From Emydura subglobosa (lineage: Eukaryota > Chordata > Testudines > Chelidae): DNA of 64,000 nucleotides. Below the pieces are notes generated by a model. It was given only the letters and a program-made list of their open reading frames with translations. It was not told where the DNA came from and did not search any database. This document shows positions 1 through 11,585 of the stretch, piece after piece (the first letter of the stretch is position 1; the number at the start of each line of letters is the position of its first letter). The DNA lies in the NCBI GenBank assembly GCA_007922225.1, contig ML680037.1, positions 5,665,947-5,729,946 on the forward strand. Reading direction: 5' to 3'. Both the position numbers and the translations under genes were made by a program.

Positions 1-494
1 CATGTTTTTAATGTCATGTCAGAGGTACCAAGAGGGATGCAATGAAACAAAAATATTAATTTTGGGAGGACATTCATCTTTAACAAGACTTCCCTACCTA
101 GGCAAGACATATCATATTTGTACCATTCCTCCAAGTCTTTTTACTTTATTCCACATTGGAGGATAATTTACTTTAAAAAGATTGTTTTGCCACAATATTT
201 ATTCCTAAATAAAGGGTTCGGGGCGGGGACAACCATTTGTTGTCAGCTACATAAATATAAATGGGTAAAGGAATCGGTAAAATATTTAGGAATAAATATT
301 ATGGTGGTTTTTTTTTGTTTTTTTTTTTTTTAAGGGAAGTGAAAGAATTGCCTAGAGTAAGCCAGTATCTTTAATTAACATCCATCTCTTTCCCTTCCCA
401 GAAGTTCCTGACACTTTTCTGCTCCAGTAAGGCTCACATCATTCTTCATCCTGCGTTCCCCCCTCCCCAACCTTTCAGTTTTTGAAAGGGAAAA
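1..494. other. Unassigned AT-rich DNA before the DIRS-like element
   Basis: I see no gene and no repeat I can name. There is a T-rich tract at about 308-332. The longest ORF (118-333, 71 codons) runs into that tract and resembles nothing I know. A pyrimidine-rich stretch near 385-475 leads to the DIRS-like end. Confidence 0.6.
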
Positions 495-851
495 GGAAGG
501 TTACTTATCTTACCGTAATTGTTCTTTGCGATGTGTTGTCCCTATGTGTATTCCACTGTAGATGTGTACATGTGAGAAAGTAAGGTTTTTCCACCAGCAG
601 TGTTTGTTAGTGCCTCCTTGTGGGCTCTGTGCCTCCTTCTGTTCTGAACAGAGGGCATAAGGGGAGGCATGGACCAACAGATTGGTCTCTCCATATTACC
701 TTCTCTACTATGAATCACTCTAGGAAAGGATCTGAAGCAGAGGGGAATACAGATAAGGAAAAACACATCTCAAAGAACTCCAGTTACTGTAAGGTAAGTA
801 ATCTTCTTTTCTTTAAGTGTTGATCCCTATGGGTATTCCACTGTGGGTGAC
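495..851 (-). repeat. DIRS-like 3' terminal structure with inner inverted copy
   Basis: The end near 503-539 ('ggttacttatcttaccgtaa') reappears as its complement at about 763-801, and a direct copy of the 'tccctatg..tattccactgt' motif lies at about 540-565 and 820-845. DIRS elements carry an internal complementary region that copies parts of both termini and is thought to template circular DNA formation. The layout here fits that, but the functional reading is inference. Confidence 0.6.
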
Positions 852-853
852 TC

Positions 854-1189
854 TCAAGCATTATTCATTGAGGAGGAACCATGCAGTGCACCACACACTG
901 CAGGACTACTGTACCAAAAGAGGTGTCTGCTGAAGAAGCTTAGACCTGGCTGTAATATCTTGTAAAGGCATGTACACGGTATGCAAACCCATGTTGCCAC
1001 TCTACAGATCTCTAGGAGTGAAACACCCTGAAGATGAGCCACTGAAGTAGCCAGCGGTCTGGTTGAGTGAGCACTCCCACTTTGAGGTGGAGGACTCTCA
1101 TAGCAAAGCAGGATGCAACCTGAAATCCATTTAGAAAGTCTCTGGGAGTAGATTACTTCTTCTTTCATCTGCTTGACACTGGAAACCAC
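854..1189 (-). pseudogene. DIRS-like tyrosine recombinase, C-terminal part (broken)
   Basis: This 111-codon open stretch holds the C-terminal catalytic half of a DIRS-type tyrosine recombinase, the enzyme that would integrate the circular cDNA. The block 'HSTR' (1058-1069) fits the H-x-x-R catalytic motif, and it is followed by 'LEICRVATW', the DIRS 'ICRAA.W' block. A downstream Tyr in 'CLYKIL' lies where the nucleophile is expected. The reading frame changes between this part and the upstream recombinase part (1193-1696), so the protein is not continuous. Confidence 0.75.
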
Positions 1190-1192
1190 GAG

Positions 1193-1696
1193 TCAGAGAT
1201 TTACCTTTGCAGGTAGCAAGCTAAGGCCTGACAGACACCCAGGGAATGGAGCTTCCTGTCTTCTCTGGTGACATGGGTGGAATACAAATAGGGGTATGGC
1301 CTGATTTATGTGAAATTCAGGAAGAACCCTTTGAATGAACTTGGCTTGTAACCTCAAAGAAACCGTATCCTTGTGGAAGACTGGGTAGTGAGGGACCTCC
1401 ATAACAGTGAGCTCACTTTCACTCTTGGTAGAGGCGATAGCAGTCAGGAAGTCCACCTTCATAGACAGATGAAGACCTGAGCAGAAGGCTAACAGGTTGA
1501 ACAGAGGATTCGTGAGTACTGATAAAACTAGACTGAGTTCCCAAGCAGGCATTTGTTTCAGTAATGGAGATAAAGTTTTTGAAAGGCCTTTCAAAAATCT
1601 TATGTGCACCGTGAAGTGAAATGAGTGAAGTGAATGAAGACTGACAAGTTCTCCACCATGGGATGGAAAGCATTGATTGCTGCCAAATGTACACAC
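1193..1696 (-). pseudogene. DIRS-like tyrosine recombinase, N-terminal/core part (broken)
   Basis: This 167-codon open stretch on the minus strand resembles the middle of DIRS-type recombinases: a 'W(D/E)LSLVLS.LT.PPF'-like block, then 'LHLSMKV.FL.AI', then 'VFHKD.V.LR'. Just upstream (about 1700-1740, minus) is 'VHLAAINAFHP', also a typical DIRS recombinase motif. The site where I expect the first catalytic Arg (a 'SARR' block) reads 'STKS', so the active site looks lost. Another open frame (1419-1694, minus) overlaps it and is a shadow. Confidence 0.75.
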
Positions 1697-2109
1697 ATTG
1701 AGTTGAGAAGTAGCCCTGACCTCTTAAGGGAGAAGAGGTAGTCCAAAATAATCAGGATCTCTGAGTCCTCTGGAGGTACTTGACTATTTTAGGACCAGAC
1801 AGAAAATATCTTTCATTAAGCTGCATAACATTTTCTCAGATATTTCCTGCTACTACTGAGGATGGATTGTACCTCCCCCAAACATGACCTTTCTAAACTC
1901 ATCATCCATCCAAATACCAGCTGTCAAGTGGACGGATGCTGGGTTCAATGGATCATCTTGTCTTTGTCTCAGATCAGCAGGTTAACAAATGGCTGGATTT
2001 GTATGCATGGACATGTTGACCTCTGAAGATTTTTGGTCAACCAAAATGGCATTGGCCAGCAGGGCACCACTAGAATTAATGACATTATCCTGTTTGATTT
2101 CCCTCAGAA

Positions 2110-2680
2110 CTTGAAGTAAGAGATGGATGGGTGGGAAGGTGTACATCAGAGGCCAAACACTGAGCTAGGAATGCATCTCCCTTGGAATCATGATGCCAGG
2201 CTGCTCAGGAACAGTAGGCTGGACATTTTTTGTTGTCTTTTGATGCAAAGTCGTCCCATGACGGAAATCTCCATTCTCAGGAGATATTCTGTATCCCCAA
2301 GTCACATTCCCTGTGGAAGAGTTTGCTGAGGCTGTCCTCCAAGGCATTTATTACTCCTGGAAGGTGCAATGCCGAGAGGATAACCTGGTGATGGACATAC
2401 CAATTACAGAGCTTGATAGCATCTGCACAAAGAGGGCTTGACTTTGTTCCTCCCTGTTTATGTAGTATACACTGAGGTCATTTTGTCCACCATGACCTGA
2501 CATGCTGGGCATGCATAGAAGGTCAACATCTTTTGTAGGCTGTGTGTGCTGCTCACAGTTTGAGAGATTGATATGTAACTTGGACTTTTGTTGGGATCAT
2601 GAACTGCTTGAGCCATAGGATCGTCCAGGCATGCTCCCCAGCCCAGCAGTGGGACATTTGTAATCAGCCTCTTCAAGAGT
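2110..2680 (-). pseudogene. DIRS-like RNase H and linker region (decayed)
   Basis: Conceptual minus-strand reading in shifting frames gives pieces like 'VDKMTSVYTT' (matching the RNase H '.TDN.T.V.Y.NKQG' block), then 'HLPGV.NALED.LSK.F', the usual DIRS motif at the end of RNase H, then 'DDFASKDNKKCPAYCS'. At least four stops or frameshifts break it. Only short ORFs survive (2165-2347, 2458-2676). Confidence 0.65.
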
Positions 2681-2689
2681 AGGTTGAGG

Positions 2690-3125
2690 GGACTGACGAG
2701 AACCCTTACACATAGTTTCCTTGTTTTTCCACCATGTGAATGATGTTAGGACACTGTGGTGAACTGAAAATCGTTTGTCCAGATTGTGTCTGCTTGAATG
2801 TAGATGGTCTGTAACCATGCCTGGAGGTACTCGAGATGGAGCCTTGCAATAGGTGTCATATAGGCACAGGAGTCCATGTGGCCTACGAGGATTGAACTGT
2901 CATCTGAGAGCTCAGTCTAAACTGAGCGATGAGATCCCTTATTGCTTGGACTCTGTCCTCAGGTAAGCATACTCTAGCATGAGTCAAGCCCAGTGTTGCT
3001 TCAGTAAATTGTATAATTGGCTTAGGAACTAAATGGACTTTTCTAGGTTTACTTGAAGTCTTAAGGATTGAAGGATTCTGAGTGGGAGAGGACTTTCAGC
3101 TCGCTAGATAAACAAGTTACCACAT
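2690..3125 (-). pseudogene. DIRS-like reverse transcriptase, C-terminal part only
   Basis: On the minus strand the pieces 'QFTEATLGLTHARVCLPEDR' and 'VGHMDSCAYMTPIARLHLEY' correspond to the connection region after the RT active site in DIRS-group RTs. The expected N-terminal RT blocks and the YLDDW active-site block are not found upstream; sequence around 3130-3200 instead reads like gag or linker. This suggests an internal deletion near 3125, which is inference. Confidence 0.6.
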
Positions 3126-5105
3126 GGCAAGTACTATTCTGGCTGCTAGTTCAGAGTTGTTCACCTGCTGTGACTGGATCTGAGCTCTAGGGTAGGAGAT
3201 TAGGAGATAGCACTTTTAGGACAGTTATTAAAATCTATACCTGAAACTTGCATCCTTTTATGGTGAGGGGTCATCTTGAAAACAGAAGCAGCCTGATTCC
3301 TGTCTGAAAAAGATGCAGCTAGCTCTGATTGTCAGCTCCTCTGCAGTTTCTGAAGAGTCCGGATTCAGTTTAAACCTGAGGATCATTCATGGAGTTATGA
3401 GTGCAAGATCTTTTAGTTAGATAGTCAGGGAGATTGTTTGGGAGACTCCTTATTCCTCAAACTGTTCCCTCGAGCTGTGGGGTAAGGATTTGGGGATTTT
3501 ATTACTTAATATCTATAAACCTATTGGGGGGGAGGGGGAGGGGAATAACCATCTTATCCCATGTGAGTGTCTTTTGGGGCTGTACTGAACCTAGTCAACC
3601 AAATTGCTTATTGCTGCTTCAGAAAATATTTTTGCAGGTCAGCAAAGGCCCCCACAAAGCATGCATACCCACAGGACACTAAACTTTAGTCGTACTATAT
3701 CAGGCCAACTGAGTGGGACTTCTGGGGAAATTCATAGATATTATCAGTGGGGGGAGGACAATGTTGACCCTGAGTGTTGGTTTACCTTGCTATGTCATAT
3801 TTACTTTCTGTTTAATAGAATTTCTCTGTTGAATATATTGTGTGTGTTTTGTTTTACTCCTCGGGAGTCTCCAATTACCTGGCAAGTAAACTCGGGGTTA
3901 CCCTGCAGTAGTATTTTCCTTCCAAGCTTCCTGGTGATCCTGCCAACAAGGAACAAACGAAGTGGACCACATAAATTTATCCAGGAAGAGAATAATGAAA
4001 TTACCACCTGCTGAGCTGGATTTGGGTCCAGATGAACCTATGTCTGGACATCAAAAACCTTAAGGAGACTGGCATTAAAGGAGGTAACTGGTGGATGGTG
4101 CACTACATCAGGATAATGAGGTGGTGTCATTGGGGAGGGTACCATCAGTTCTGAACTCAATAATGTGCCCTGGGACAGTGCAAGGGTGCCCAGAAGACTG
4201 GAACCCTGGTCAGGGCTAACGTTGTGCCTCGGAGCAGGTGGAGAAGCTAGTGTCTGTCTCTAGCACAGAGGAGTATGAATCTTCAGATTCCACCAGCGGA
4301 GCCATTAGCACTGAATGCCTTGTAATACCTCGGCTTGGAGACAGTCCCAGAGAAACATGCACCCTCAGGGTGCATATCTTCCTATAGACCACCAGTTCTG
4401 TGGGTTGGAATACAGATCCAGGTCATACAAGATAGAATACCTGGGTCTAATGGGTCAGCAGTGGGAGGGACTTCTGCCTCTTGGTGGAGCTGTCAGTATC
4501 GATTTCAGTCAGGCCACGAATGTTGATGTGGTTGAGTCCTCCTTCCCACTGTGACGTGGCATAATCAGACACTCTCTCTTGATGGTGCTGGGGTGGTACA
4601 GCTCCTTCTCTGACTGGTGGTTTTGGGGTGCTCTTGGTCCTCAATACTGGCAGTTCAGGACCTCATTGTGTCAGATCCATGTTGGGGCATGGAGTTGCAG
4701 TAGATTTGGAGGTGGGAGGGGACACAATCCTTTTCTTAGGGGACTTAGAAGCGTTTTCTCCTGCTTCTTATGAGGATTTGTCCTTAAACTCCTCCCATCA
4801 CATGTTAAAGTCCTTAGGTCTGATCTCTGATGGTTCAGAGTTGTGGAATATTTGACAAGAAGAGGTGTTACAAGTGCTTCCAGCCAATTTATGGGGGCAG
4901 GTAAGACGACCCAGAGTTGCATTATGGCCTCATTGAAGCCAAAATTCATGGAATTGCTGAGTTTGGGGTGAAAAGAACAACAAATATTGCATTTGGAGGG
5001 AATGTGGAATTCTCCAAGGCAATATAAGAATGAGTCATGAGGATCACGCCTCAAGAAGACCAAGGTGCAGGCCATGCAGGATTTGAAGCCGGGGATCTTA
5101 GGCAT
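3126..5105 (-). pseudogene. DIRS-like gag region (decayed)
   Basis: The clearest piece is at about 4970-5105: a minus-strand frame with 'MPKIPGFKSCMACTLV', spaced Cys and His residues and 'YCLGEFHIPSKCNICCSF', which resembles the N-terminal Cys-rich gag motif of reptile DIRS-like elements ('CLGE.H....C..C..F'). The remainder to 3126 has only short ORFs and is assigned by position. The G-rich tract at 3527-3543 lies inside it. Confidence 0.55.
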
Positions 5106-5289
5106 ACTAGGAATCCCAAAAGTGGAGAGTAACTGAGGGGGAAAATACTTCAGGCCCCAAAATACTAACTAACTATTATAAATAATTATCTAAACTATTT
5201 ACAGAAGAAACTAGCTATGTAGCAGGAATACTAGTGAAGTTGTGAACACTTGGAGAAGTTTGAGCTCAGACCATGGAAGTAGAAAGCAA

Positions 5290-5485
5290 TTGGAGAGGCA
5301 GTCTTTCCATGCCTCCCCTTATGCCCTGGGTTCAGGGCATGAGGATTCACAGTGTGATGGTCTGGACCAAGAGACACCGCTAGTGAAAAATTTCTGGTCT
5401 CTGGCCCATGGAGCACATGTACATCCACAGTGGAATATCCATAGGGAACACCATTCAAAGAACAACTTACCTTTACTTCTGCCAG
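5290..5485 (-). repeat. DIRS-like 5' inverted terminus
   Basis: This is the inverted partner of 495-705. 'cacatgtacatccacagtgg' (from about 5416) and 'caaagaacaacttac' are complements of motifs near 500-575. It contains a small deletion relative to the other end. Confidence 0.7.
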
Positions 5486-6679
5486 TCTGAGCCCCAGCAT
5501 TGTGGCTGCTATGAAGGTGTCATTGGCGACTGAGCAGCACAACAGTGTTCATACATCTCTAGGACCGCCTCCATGGAGAGAAAAATAGGAGAACCTCAGA
5601 AAACATTTCTGGCAGAATCACTTCCTTCTCCCTTTCATACAAAGACAGATCTGATTGATTATTTGTGTCTTTCGCTCCCCCACTGACCCTACACATATGT
5701 TACATTTTCCTAATCTCTATTTTTAAACTTTACCCTTGGGAAAATATCTCAGTGTAGCAGTTCCTAAACTGATTAGTTTGTACATTACAGCTTTTAAGAT
5801 CTCTGAAATGTTCTCAGCAAATCTTAGGTTTCATCAGAAAATAATAGAAGTGACTCGGATGAGTCTCTTAATATATAGTGCAGTCATCACATTTCCCCTT
5901 CAGCATGGTTGGTTGGGTGAATGTAGTTCTTTGTACTATGAGCTGCTGGCATTCCAAATCCCTTATTCATACTAAAAATAAAAAAGTAGATAACATTGCC
6001 TAAGACGATACTATTAATTTCCCTGAAAACCTCACATTTTCTATCTTTAAAGAAGAAAAATAAGGAAGTTTTAGGATTGTTTCTGGCTTCTATAATTTTG
6101 TTTAGCAGTTGTTTTTGTTATTGCTGATTTTTACTACTATTAAAGTAATCTGTTAGTTTTTGATCTCTTCACTAAATAATAGAATGTTTTGGATAACAAA
6201 GATAATGCTTAAAATTGGATAGTCTATAAATATTCTCATTTCTTGAGCTGTTACTGTCAAATGTAAACTTTAGTAGTTTTTCTGCTCCAAATGGCTCTTC
6301 AAAATAATAGGAGTACATTGTCAACTTTCTAAACTATCATTTTAAACATAATAAAATGAAAATATGACACCTGTGCTCACTGTATCACATTATTTTATAT
6401 CAGTGATTATTCTTTAGATAAATAGTATTGAGAATTGTAATATAAAGTCTACTAGTTTAAAATCTGAAGAAACTCCTCTGAAGTTTGTGGAGTTGCACCA
6501 GAAAGTAGAATCAGGTATATGTCTAGCCATTGACTGGCGCGCTTTACATTAATTAGAATTTTACTTATCCCTAGTTCCATACAGGGGATTGTGTTGCCTT
6601 ATTTGAGGTTATGTTGTGATTTCACAAGTCATATTTGTTAATCTAATTGTATTTATAAAAGAGCATATGAATTATGCAA
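5486..6679. other. Unassigned AT-rich DNA
   Basis: I see no ORF of note and no recognisable element. The stretch is simple AT-rich vertebrate-type noncoding sequence. Confidence 0.6.
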
Positions 6680-7165
6680 GATATCCAATGTAGAAAGATG
6701 GTGGCTGAGCTGAGATGTAGTCGACTCTGGCAATAAAGAACACCTGAGGGGTTCTACTGGAAAGAGCAGGGACTTGGTTGAGGGGTTAGGGTTTCCAGTT
6801 CAGACATTCTGAACCCTGCGTAGAGATGACTTTGTGGGACTGTGGTCAGCAGCTGAGCTGGTGAAGATGACTTTGCTGGACCACATTTTACCAGGCAGCA
6901 GCTGAGCTGATGGACCTGGCCTCATGAAACTCAGCCAGGCACCCATAGGTCAGAGCTGGACCCTGTGGCGTGGGCTTTGCTGAATTGGAGCAGGCAGACA
7001 GTGGACAGCCACTAACTAATACTCACTTGGGCATCACTGAGTCTATTGGATTACTGAATGAGGATTTAGGTAGGCTGGGATTATTTTGTGGGGGGGGGGA
7101 AAAAGCAATCTCAGCAACCCAAGCAATTAATAACTAGGACTGTGGTGTCAGCCATACTCCTAACA
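6680..7165 (+). repeat. Possible LTR-like or other dispersed repeat
   Basis: This is a GC-richer block in AT-rich surroundings with an imperfect internal duplication: 'gatgactttg(t/c)' occurs at about 6826 and 6867, and 'cagcagctgagctg' at about 6848 and 6896. The style resembles solo LTRs or satellites of reptiles, but I cannot name a family or place clean ends. A poly-G run sits at about 7091-7099. Confidence 0.25.
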
Positions 7166-7890
7166 CACTCTGCAATTTGTTCATTTTAATTTTTCTGTCA
7201 ATATATAGTTAGTGTTTTTCCTAAAGAAATGTTATTTGTAGTTTCATGTTCCCCAGGACTCCTGCATGTTTACAAATGGGGAACAAACATCAGCATTTTA
7301 GAATTTTTAAAGTGATGAACGTGTAGAGCATCTGATACATACTGTGGCTATTTTCAGACCATACAGATATGGAATGATCTTTATTTTTCCATTGGTATGC
7401 ACTTCTTATAGACTCACATTACCTCATAAATTCACTTCACCAAAGGCGCTTTGTGTTTCTTTTATAAAAGGATAAGCAGCCTATTCATAGGAGGCTCAAT
7501 TCTGCCACACTTACTTACACCAAACAGGAATTCGTCAGGTGATCCCACTGAAGTCAGATGAAATGCTTGTAAGAGTGTCTACAACTCCATGTGAACCAGG
7601 ATTTCAGATTCAGGGTCAGCCCTCCCTCTTCTGGGAGCAAAACAAGAGCAGTGTACCTTCCAGAAAGGGTCAACATCACGTTATTGGTCATTTATAGGCC
7701 AATGCTCCCTTCAATATATGCACATACAAATTCCATTTGTTTACATGTGTCATGGGAAGAACAGACCCTTTAATCTCTCTTAGGTGCAAGGAACTGACTG
7801 TCCCAAGGTTGCTTTTTAATTTGTCTCCCCATCATGGAAGTTCTGAACACGTCAGCTTCAGAATGGGGCAAAATCAACTCATCTTCTCAC
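7166..7890. other. Unassigned DNA with a possible palindromic-repeat relic
   Basis: I see no gene. Around 7496-7580 the text 'caattctgcc...cccactgaagtcagatg' resembles the dispersed 'attctgccattgacttcaatggg' repeat found elsewhere in the window, but it is too decayed to be sure. Confidence 0.4.
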
Positions 7891-7894
7891 GTCT

Positions 7895-8270
7895 CTCTAG
7901 TAGAACTGAGCGAATAATTGATTATTTTTTGGTTTGGTGACTGAACTGAAAAATCTGAAAATAAATTTATTCGGACTGACTCCTAAAAGGATTTTTTTTC
8001 TGGTCTAAATGAAAAAAATTAAACAAAATTCATTTTCAGTCAAATGAAATGTTTTATTTGACCCAAAACTTTGTGGGGTTTTTTTCCTATTTAGTTTTTG
8101 AGTGTTTTTTACCCTTTTAAAAAATAAAGCTAGCTCAGTTCTGAAGCGAAGCATCATTGTTAAATGAAAAGTCAAAATGTTTAATTTTTTCCCCATGTTT
8201 TTTCATGGCCCAAACTATTTGTTGAATTCAACCCAAATTTACCTTGGCCAGTCTGAAACTGCATTTTTCT
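7895..8270. repeat. T/A-rich fold-back type repeat relic
   Basis: The stretch alternates 'aaaatgaa/ttcattt' words in both orientations, for example 'caaaattcattttcagtcaaatgaaatgttttat', typical of a decayed palindromic interspersed repeat. The small ORF at 8005-8196 on the minus strand is a by-product of low complexity. Confidence 0.35.
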
Positions 8271-9555
8271 GTAAATAAACTTAATTTTAAAATGTTATGT
8301 TTAAAAAAGCTTTAAACTCTAGTACAAATCTTAAATATTATCTAGTTAGAGAGAATGACCAAATCACAAAGTGTGACTTTCTTCTGTTGGGGAATATCCA
8401 CTCTACCTTTCCCTTATTATTCCTGAACTGTCAGTTACCAATCATAGCTTGGGCTGCCTCAATAGGCAAAGATAACTAGCGAATCACTTTACATATCTTT
8501 TTGGAAACATGAGGGGAAGAAACACCTCTCCTTCCAAGTTTAATGGGCAAAATGCCATGAATTATCAACCATACCAAGAAAAAAATACATTGGGATCTTG
8601 CCTGAGCAAAAACTGAGTAAGGACCTAAAGATGTGCCCCTGCCTCTTTGACTATTGTATGTTGTGCGCTGTTGGTGTAACATGTTTGGAATGCAGGTGTT
8701 TACTGCTGAAGTTGTGTATCAAATCCATTCTATAGACCTCACCAAAAAAGCCTGTTTGTATTTTGATGTAAACAGGTCAGTTCTGTCAAGAAGCACAGCA
8801 ATAACCGGAATTTATTACAGCTACTGCATTGAACAGTGAAAAATAATTAACCTGTTTGTCTGTGTTATATAATTTTTCATGGTATGTGAAGAAATATGTT
8901 TATGTTCCAAATCTCTAGCATACGGCAAAAAAATAACACCCTTAGAAAATCCGGCTGGCTAGCAGCCCACAGAGAACAGGAGAAGATGCCAATAATAAAA
9001 CAAAAGGCAGCTGTCTGAACTTTAGGATGGAATATTAAACAAGAGATGAGTAGGGCAGTTTTAAAGTGTAACGGTATCAATCTCAAGGCCAAAATAATAG
9101 TCCTTCAACTACCCTACTTTAATCCTCTATTTTAAAAAAAATCACTCCAGGTTTACCAATAAATATCAACTTACTGCGAAGAAACAGAGTGGCGCTAAAA
9201 GTGAATTGACGCAAATGAAAAAAGATATGCTGTCTTAATTGTAGCACACTGATTTTACCTAGAAGTATAAGAATGTCTTGTAGTTCTTTAAGTTTAAAAG
9301 GCTTATGGCTTAAAATGTTATGCTTAGTGTTAGTTTTATAAATAAATATATTTTGAAAATAAAATGTTTTTAATCAATATGGCTGTTAGAACATTGACCC
9401 TTTAGCAGGATGCCAAATTAGTATTAGCTCTACCATGGCTTGTTTCTACTTGTTTTGAAATCTTAGACATCTAATCAATAGCTTCTAGGGAGCAATGTTA
9501 AACTCAAGGGCTCTTTGTAAGAAACTTTATTTTAATAAAAAGTTGAACATTTGGG
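8271..9555. other. Unassigned AT-rich DNA
   Basis: I see only short ORFs (60-71 codons) with no family resemblance. No repeat can be named. Confidence 0.55.
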
Positions 9556-9612
9556 CCAAATGTATCACTGTTATAACTCAAATGAACTCAATGGAGTTAC
9601 AATCAGTCCTCT
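9556..9612. repeat. Small relic of palindromic 'caatggagttac' repeat
   Basis: 'actgttataactcaaatgaa' is followed by 'ctcaatggagttac'. These form an imperfect inverted pair (gttataactc / gagttac) like the repeat copies near 16.3, 19.3, 49.8 and 50.9 kb. Confidence 0.45.
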
Positions 9613-10145
9613 GTGGCAATTGTCCCAAAAATGAATAATATCCAATCTTCAACAAATATGGTCCAGAATAAAAGGAATACATGACACATTAAAGTGGAAT
9701 ACTGATGTTCTGTTGTTGCTCTACATAAATCTGATTTAAAACCAAAGCCCATCATCTTGTGCTATTACCTCTAAAATACGCCCTGTATTCAACATAATTC
9801 AAAAGTAACCTCACATTGCACACACAGCACGCATATCAGTATTTTCAGTCCATTTAAGGTTATATTGCAGCTTCCATAATCATGTAAAGCATTAACATTT
9901 TCCTATGATTTACAATCTTTATTAGTGTCGGTTGGATAGCTACATCTACTGACCGTTCTCATTCAGAAGAGAATACAACACCTGAATATTAAGTGGAATC
10001 TGACCAAGAGAATCAGATTCAACTTACTATCTGGAAAAGTGTGCAAGGAACTTTTCCCTTTTTTGCCCCAGCTCAGGGATTGACCAAAATCTCATTCTAA
10101 GGAGCAGAGTCTACACTCCCTTCTAATGTTTTTATGGTGCTAGAT
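9613..10145. other. Unassigned DNA
   Basis: No ORF and no repeat that I can name. Confidence 0.5.
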
Positions 10146-10710
10146 GTCTGCAAAAGGCAGGGAGGATGGGTCAGATTGTGACCATGGTCTGTGTGAAGGA
10201 ATAAGGGATAACATTCCTCTGAGATCAGAGGCCTGCAGTTGGCCTCAATAGTCCTTCCCCTGCACTTGAGGAAAGAGGTGGAACTTAATTAGCTGACCAT
10301 TATACAAGACAGCAGCAGGAATGAGGGGGTGGAGACTAAAACATATTCCAGGAAACAGACGTGCCTGGGCAGGGCAGTGTGGATGGACTGCCATTGAGTG
10401 GAAATGCTCTAGAAAACCAAAAGCAAAAGACAGTTTGGGGAGACTTTGAGGGCTGAGGATCTGAAGTAAGGGCCAGGAAATCTTGCTATGGAAATTTACT
10501 GATGCAGGAGACTGATTTGGGGAAGGGATTGCTATGCTTGCACAGACTTTGAAGTAAGCATCTGCAAGGGGTTGGATTGGGTATGTTAAGAAGGCTCAAT
10601 TAAATAAATTACCCCACCTAATGATTGTTTCCCTCGATTTCTTGAGAAGTGCAGATGAGGGTTACTCTAGGGAGAGAGCTGACCCAGCAAAATAAAGTTT
10701 GGCCTGACAG
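10146..10710 (+). mobile_element. Possible LTR-like block
   Basis: This is a purine-rich, GC-richer block with an AATAAA-like signal ('aattaaataaatta', about 10597-10611) followed by 'gagggttactct' and 'ggagggcgctataagatagg', which resembles the 3' part of a reptile LTR as I remember it. I cannot define either end or a target duplication, so the call is weak. Confidence 0.35.
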
Positions 10711-11585
10711 GAGGAGGGCGCTATAAGATAGGCCCAATCTATTACAATCTCTATCTCATCTGCACCAGCCATTGGGGCTGGCTAGGTGTGCAAGGAAAAT
10801 GGGTTACATTACTTCAAGATGCAGTCTTGCATTCATTGCCTGGGATTGTCTTCTCCTGGTGGAGCTCTGAACTAGCCAGAATTCCTGCTAGGAGTTCAAT
10901 GGAGCTATGCCAATTTACAGTAGTTGAAGATCTAGCCCTCTATCCTCAGCACAGCCCCTTTACACCCTCCCCACTATATCTGCAACACACAGGTCACATC
11001 CTTGTCCAAAATGAATATGTTGGAGACAAAAGTACTTACAGCAGGCTAGCTGAACGTCATGCGAATGCAGTTTAAGCTTGTTACCAGTCTGTTGCCCAAA
11101 GCAATTTTTTTTTTAAATGTTGGAAAGAATTCCATTCTCTATTTTTGATCTATGCAAGATTAAAATACAACAGACACACACACTTTATTCTTTATCAACA
11201 AGGCTACCTCAAAAGTGGATGACATTTGAAGGTGCGCCATGTAATGAACACAAAAGCAGTTCTGAACGGACAAAAGCATCATTCGAAAATTGTGTACTCA
11301 ACATATACAGTCAATCTTTGACTTGTCAACAGGTTTGCACTGACAGACATGTTGTGCCTTCTGAACAGCTAGAGAAATGCACAGCATTCCAAACTTTAAA
11401 AAGCACCAAATGAATTTGCCCAGCTGTTACCTCTTCACATCCATCCCTTGCCCAGCTCTCTAGTCCCTTGGCTGTCTCCACAAATTGTGTGTTATGGAAT
11501 ATATTCTGTAGCTTAAAATGATCTAATGCCTTAAGCACCTTTAACCAAACTAGAGCATGAGATAACTGTATGGTACCTGAGATGA
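10711..11585. other. Unassigned DNA with two chance ORFs
   Basis: ORFs at 10788-11075 (95 codons) and 11117-11413 (98 codons) have no recognisable domain, no splice context and low-complexity composition. I regard them as chance. Confidence 0.55.

Larger units (their letters stand above)
495..5485 (-). mobile_element. DIRS-like tyrosine-recombinase retrotransposon, near full length, inactive
   Basis: The element reads right to left. Its two ends are inverted copies of each other: 495-705 pairs with 5290-5485, sharing for example 'ccatgcctccccttatgccc' on one side and its complement on the other. Between the ends the minus strand carries degraded gag (about 5105-3120), RT (about 3100-2700), RNase H (about 2680-2430), a linker, and tyrosine recombinase (about 1900-854), which is the gene order of DIRS-group retrotransposons. 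DIRS elements integrate with a tyrosine recombinase, not a DDE integrase, and have no LTRs; nothing here looks like LTRs. Every coding part is broken by stops and frameshifts, and the N-terminal RT half, including the expected YLDDW region, was not found, so this copy is dead. The domain assignments rest on remembered family patterns. Exact ends are uncertain by a few tens of bases. Confidence 0.85.

Noticed and set aside
1193..1696. 167-codon minus-strand ORF, the longest in the window, as a host gene
   Set aside because: Its motifs are those of a DIRS-type tyrosine recombinase, and it lies inside the element bounded by inverted ends.
4671..5105. 144-codon minus-strand ORF as a Cys-rich host protein
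   Set aside because: The Cys/His pattern fits the N-terminal gag of DIRS-like elements and the position is right for that.
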